Shown here piece after piece: positions 5,707 through 7,001 of a DNA stretch of 7,001 bases (within the stretch, counting starts at the first letter, position 1; each line of letters begins with the position of its first letter). A program made the translations under genes and the position numbers. The DNA is from Parcubacteria group bacterium. GTDB lineage: Bacteria; Patescibacteriota; Minisyncoccia; SW-4-49-11. The stretch is from the NCBI GenBank assembly GCA_003565105.1, contig PXDG01000167.1:1-7001 (forward strand), given 5' to 3'. A model generated the notes under the pieces. That model was not told the DNA's origin and made no database searches. It was given only the letters and a program-made list of their open reading frames with translations.

Positions 5707-7001
5707 ATGAACAAAAAGCAAAGCATTCTCTTTCTCAATTATGAATACCCTCCTCTCGGAGGAGGGGCTGCAAATGCTACGAAATACCTTCTACAAGAAT
5801 ATAGCAAGCGAGATGACCTTGAAGTACATCTGGTTACTTCCTCAACAGACAGCTTTAGCGTAGAGCCACTTCAGATACCGACTCCCTCCCAAAGCGGATT
5901 TTCAATCTCTAAAGGGAACAAAAACATATCAGAGTCACTATCCTCCTCTAAAGGAGGTGCCCGCAGGGCGGAAGAGGCTTCCAACGTCACCATTCATTAC
6001 CTCGATATTGGAAAAAAAGGAAACCTTCACTATCAATCTCAAAAAGATTTATTGACCTATGCTTGGAAAGCTTATTGGTACTCCAAACATCTTATGCAAG
6101 ACCATAGATTTGATTTAATTCATGCGTTCTTTGGCATTCCCTGCGGATTTATTGCTCAAAAACTGGGCTTACCATATATTGTATCTCTCCGAGGCTCGGA
6201 CGTCCCCTTTTATAATCCTCGATTTGAAAAACTCGACAAGCTATTCTTTCAACGCTTAAGCAAAAATATTTGGAAACACTCCAAAGCTACCATAGCCAAT
6301 TCCCAAGGCCTCCGAGACCTGGCTCTGGAATCAGCTCCAAACCAACCTATCGGAGTCATTTATAATGGAGTAGATATATCCGAGTTTAGCGTTGGAGATA
6401 ATGTCTACACCCACCACTCCGTGGTCCCCCCTCGCCAGCGAGGGACAAAACTACTATCCTCCTCTGGAGGAGGTGCCCATAGGGCGGAGGAGGATTCCAC
6501 TATACACACACCTCCCCTCAACATTTTAGCTGTAGGGAGACTTATCCCCCGCAAAGGCTTTGACCTCCTTATTCAAGCAGCAAAAGACCTTCCCGTAACC
6601 ATTACCATTATCGGAGATGGTCCAGAACGAGAAAATCTCGAATATCTGGCACACGAATCTCACGTAGACGTGCATTTTACGGGTATCATCGATCATAATG
6701 ACATTGTCACACATTACCAAAATCATAATCTTTTTGTACTCCCCTCAGCCAACGAAGGTATGTCCAATACCGTCCTCGAAGCAATGGCCTGTGGACTCCC
6801 AATTATCACGACAGACACAGGAGGGACCAAAGAACTCATTACTACGAACGGCTGGGTCATCGAGCGTAGCGTAGAAGTCTTGAGAAAAACCCTTCAAGAA
6901 GCTCTCAAAAACCCAGGAAAGCTCCCTCAAATGGGCATCGAATCTCGTGCTCGCGTTGAAGAAATGAGTTGGAAAAATGTGGCGAATCAGTATATTCAAG
7001 A
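5707..7001 (+). CDS. GT4 family glycosyltransferase carrying two in-frame palindromic inserts (3' end outside window)
   Basis: 431 codons are open from ATG 5707 to the window edge with no stop; an in-frame TAA at 5692-5694 makes this ATG the first possible start. The N-terminal Rossmann domain has the nucleotide-sugar enzyme motif YEYPPLGGGAAN at 12-23, DLIHAFFG at 136-143, LRGSDVPFYN at 161-170 and NGVDISEF at 220-227. The C-terminal domain has LAVGRLIPRKGFDLLI (274-289), IIGDGPE (301-307), the GT-B donor-site EX7E pair E350 and E358, and ACGLPII...GGTKELI (361-378). Such enzymes use an NDP-sugar in the cytoplasm to extend lipid-linked glycans; donor and acceptor are not predictable here. 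The domain is nearly complete at the edge. Two segments look inserted, residues about 54-92 and 228-268, each containing a copy of the same 15-codon element. Both lie in regions expected to be loops, and the frame is kept, so the enzyme is probably still made. Confidence 0.93.
   Translation, partial: MNKKQSILFLNYEYPPLGGGAANATKYLLQEYSKRDDLEVHLVTSSTDSFSVEPLQIPTPSQSGFSISKGNKNISESLSSSKGGARRAEEASNVTIHYLDIGKKGNLHYQSQKDLLTYAWKAYWYSKHLMQDHRFDLIHAFFGIPCGFIAQKLGLPYIVSLRGSDVPFYNPRFEKLDKLFFQRLSKNIWKHSKATIANSQGLRDLALESAPNQPIGVIYNGVDISEFSVGDNVYTHHSVVPPRQRGTKLLSSSGGGAHRAEEDSTIHTPPLNILAVGRLIPRKGFDLLIQAAKDLPVTITIIGDGPERENLEYLAHESHVDVHFTGIIDHNDIVTHYQNHNLFVLPSANEGMSNTVLEAMACGLPIITTDTGGTKELITTNGWVIERSVEVLRKTLQEALKNPGKLPQMGIESRARVEEMSWKNVANQYIQ
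5749..5765. repeat. Native coding palindrome CCTCCTC-TCG-GAGGAGG
   Basis: A perfect 7-bp inverted repeat with a 3-bp centre in codons for PPLGGG, the family's N-terminal glycine-rich loop. It nearly equals the first hairpin of the two inserted elements downstream but is read in another frame and lacks the GCCC/GGGC hairpin, so it is listed apart from them. Confidence 0.6.
5938..5982 (+). repeat. In-frame palindromic element, copy A
   Basis: 45 nt encoding LSSSKGGARRAEEAS (residues 78-92 of the GT4 protein). It comprises hairpin 1 (CCTCCT-CTAA-AGGAGG), hairpin 2 (GCCC-GCA-GGGC) and a terminal GGAAGAGG that pairs imperfectly with the 5' CCTCC arm. It matches copy B at 39 of 45 positions and in the same reading frame. 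It is clearly more GC-rich than its surroundings. Its 5' flank (about 5881-5937) also looks inserted but shows only faint similarity to the flank of copy B. Confidence 0.85.
6413..6425. repeat. Hairpin ACCAC-TCC-GTGGT preceding copy B
   Basis: A perfect 5-bp inverted repeat with a 3-nt loop, at the left edge of the GC-rich block that ends in copy B. It lies inside the GT4 coding frame, encoding part of THHSVV. It is probably part of the same composite insertion. Confidence 0.5.
6429..6444. repeat. Hairpin CCCTCGC-CA-GCGAGGG preceding copy B
   Basis: A perfect 7-bp inverted repeat; formed as RNA it would use a 4-nt CCAG loop. Outer bases GTC (6424-6426 region) and GAC (6444-6446) could extend the stem if three C residues bulge, which suggests a decayed longer palindrome. 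It lies in the GT4 frame between the two Rossmann domains. Confidence 0.6.
6454..6498 (+). repeat. In-frame palindromic element, copy B
   Basis: 45 nt encoding LSSSGGGAHRAEEDS (residues 250-264). Hairpin 1 is CCTCCTC-TG-GAGGAGG, hairpin 2 is GCCC-ATA-GGGC, and the terminal GGAGGA is an exact inverted match to the 5' TCCTCC, so either the inner or the outer GGAGGA can pair with it. This copy is more symmetrical than copy A and may be younger. It lies in the linker before the C-terminal nucleotide-binding domain. Confidence 0.88.

Noticed and set aside
5881..5937. A further copy of the hairpin block preceding element copy A
   Set aside because: There is only a weak AGGGA/ACAAAA resemblance to the flank of copy B and no matching palindrome, so it cannot be called a repeat copy.
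1..7001. TGA recoded to glycine, as in Gracilibacteria and Absconditabacteria
   Set aside because: No in-frame TGA occurs in any of the coding regions, although glycine is common and would be expected to use it.

Overview
The window (roughly 40% G+C by eye) looks like cell-surface glycosylation and pilus territory from a bacterium, most likely a Candidate Phyla Radiation (Patescibacteria)-type lineage. The grounds are a GT2-GtrA-membrane-domain fusion, a prepilin carrying PKD and BspA-like repeats, AT-leaning codons, and short leaders without Shine-Dalgarno sequences. This placement is inference; there is no rRNA or marker gene here. All three visible stops are TAA, and no in-frame TGA occurs in any coding region, so TGA recoding is not indicated.

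Layout. Positions 1-1503 (+) hold the 3' part of a multi-spanning membrane protein gene whose start lies outside the window. After a 91-bp gap with a promoter comes a 909-codon gene (1595-4324, +). It joins a GT2 polyprenyl-phosphate sugar synthase, a GtrA-type flippase domain and a C-terminal membrane domain that is a gap-free match, at least over its first part, to the upstream fragment. The pair is therefore a tandem paralogue set. Convergent to it, 4381-5559 (-) encodes a type IV prepilin-like protein with a PKD-like domain and an array of 25-residue BspA/DUF285 repeats. A 147-bp divergent promoter region follows. Then 5707-7001 (+) encodes a GT4 family glycosyltransferase that runs off the right edge with no stop.

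How they may work together. The large fusion has the three activities that Shigella-phage gtr operons spread over three proteins: charging the lipid carrier, flipping it, and transferring the sugar on the outer face. The GT4 enzyme would act on the cytoplasmic side of the same or another surface-glycan pathway. The pilin fusion is a plausible exported adhesin. No experimental link between them can be read from sequence.

The most striking non-genic signal is in the GT4 gene. Two 45-nt copies (39/45 identical) of a GC-rich palindromic element sit in the same reading frame and add related peptides (LSSSxGGAxRAEExS) in two loop regions without breaking the gene. This resembles, in principle, the Rickettsia palindromic elements that insert inside genes. 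The second copy is preceded by two further hairpins, so the whole insertion is about 88 nt.
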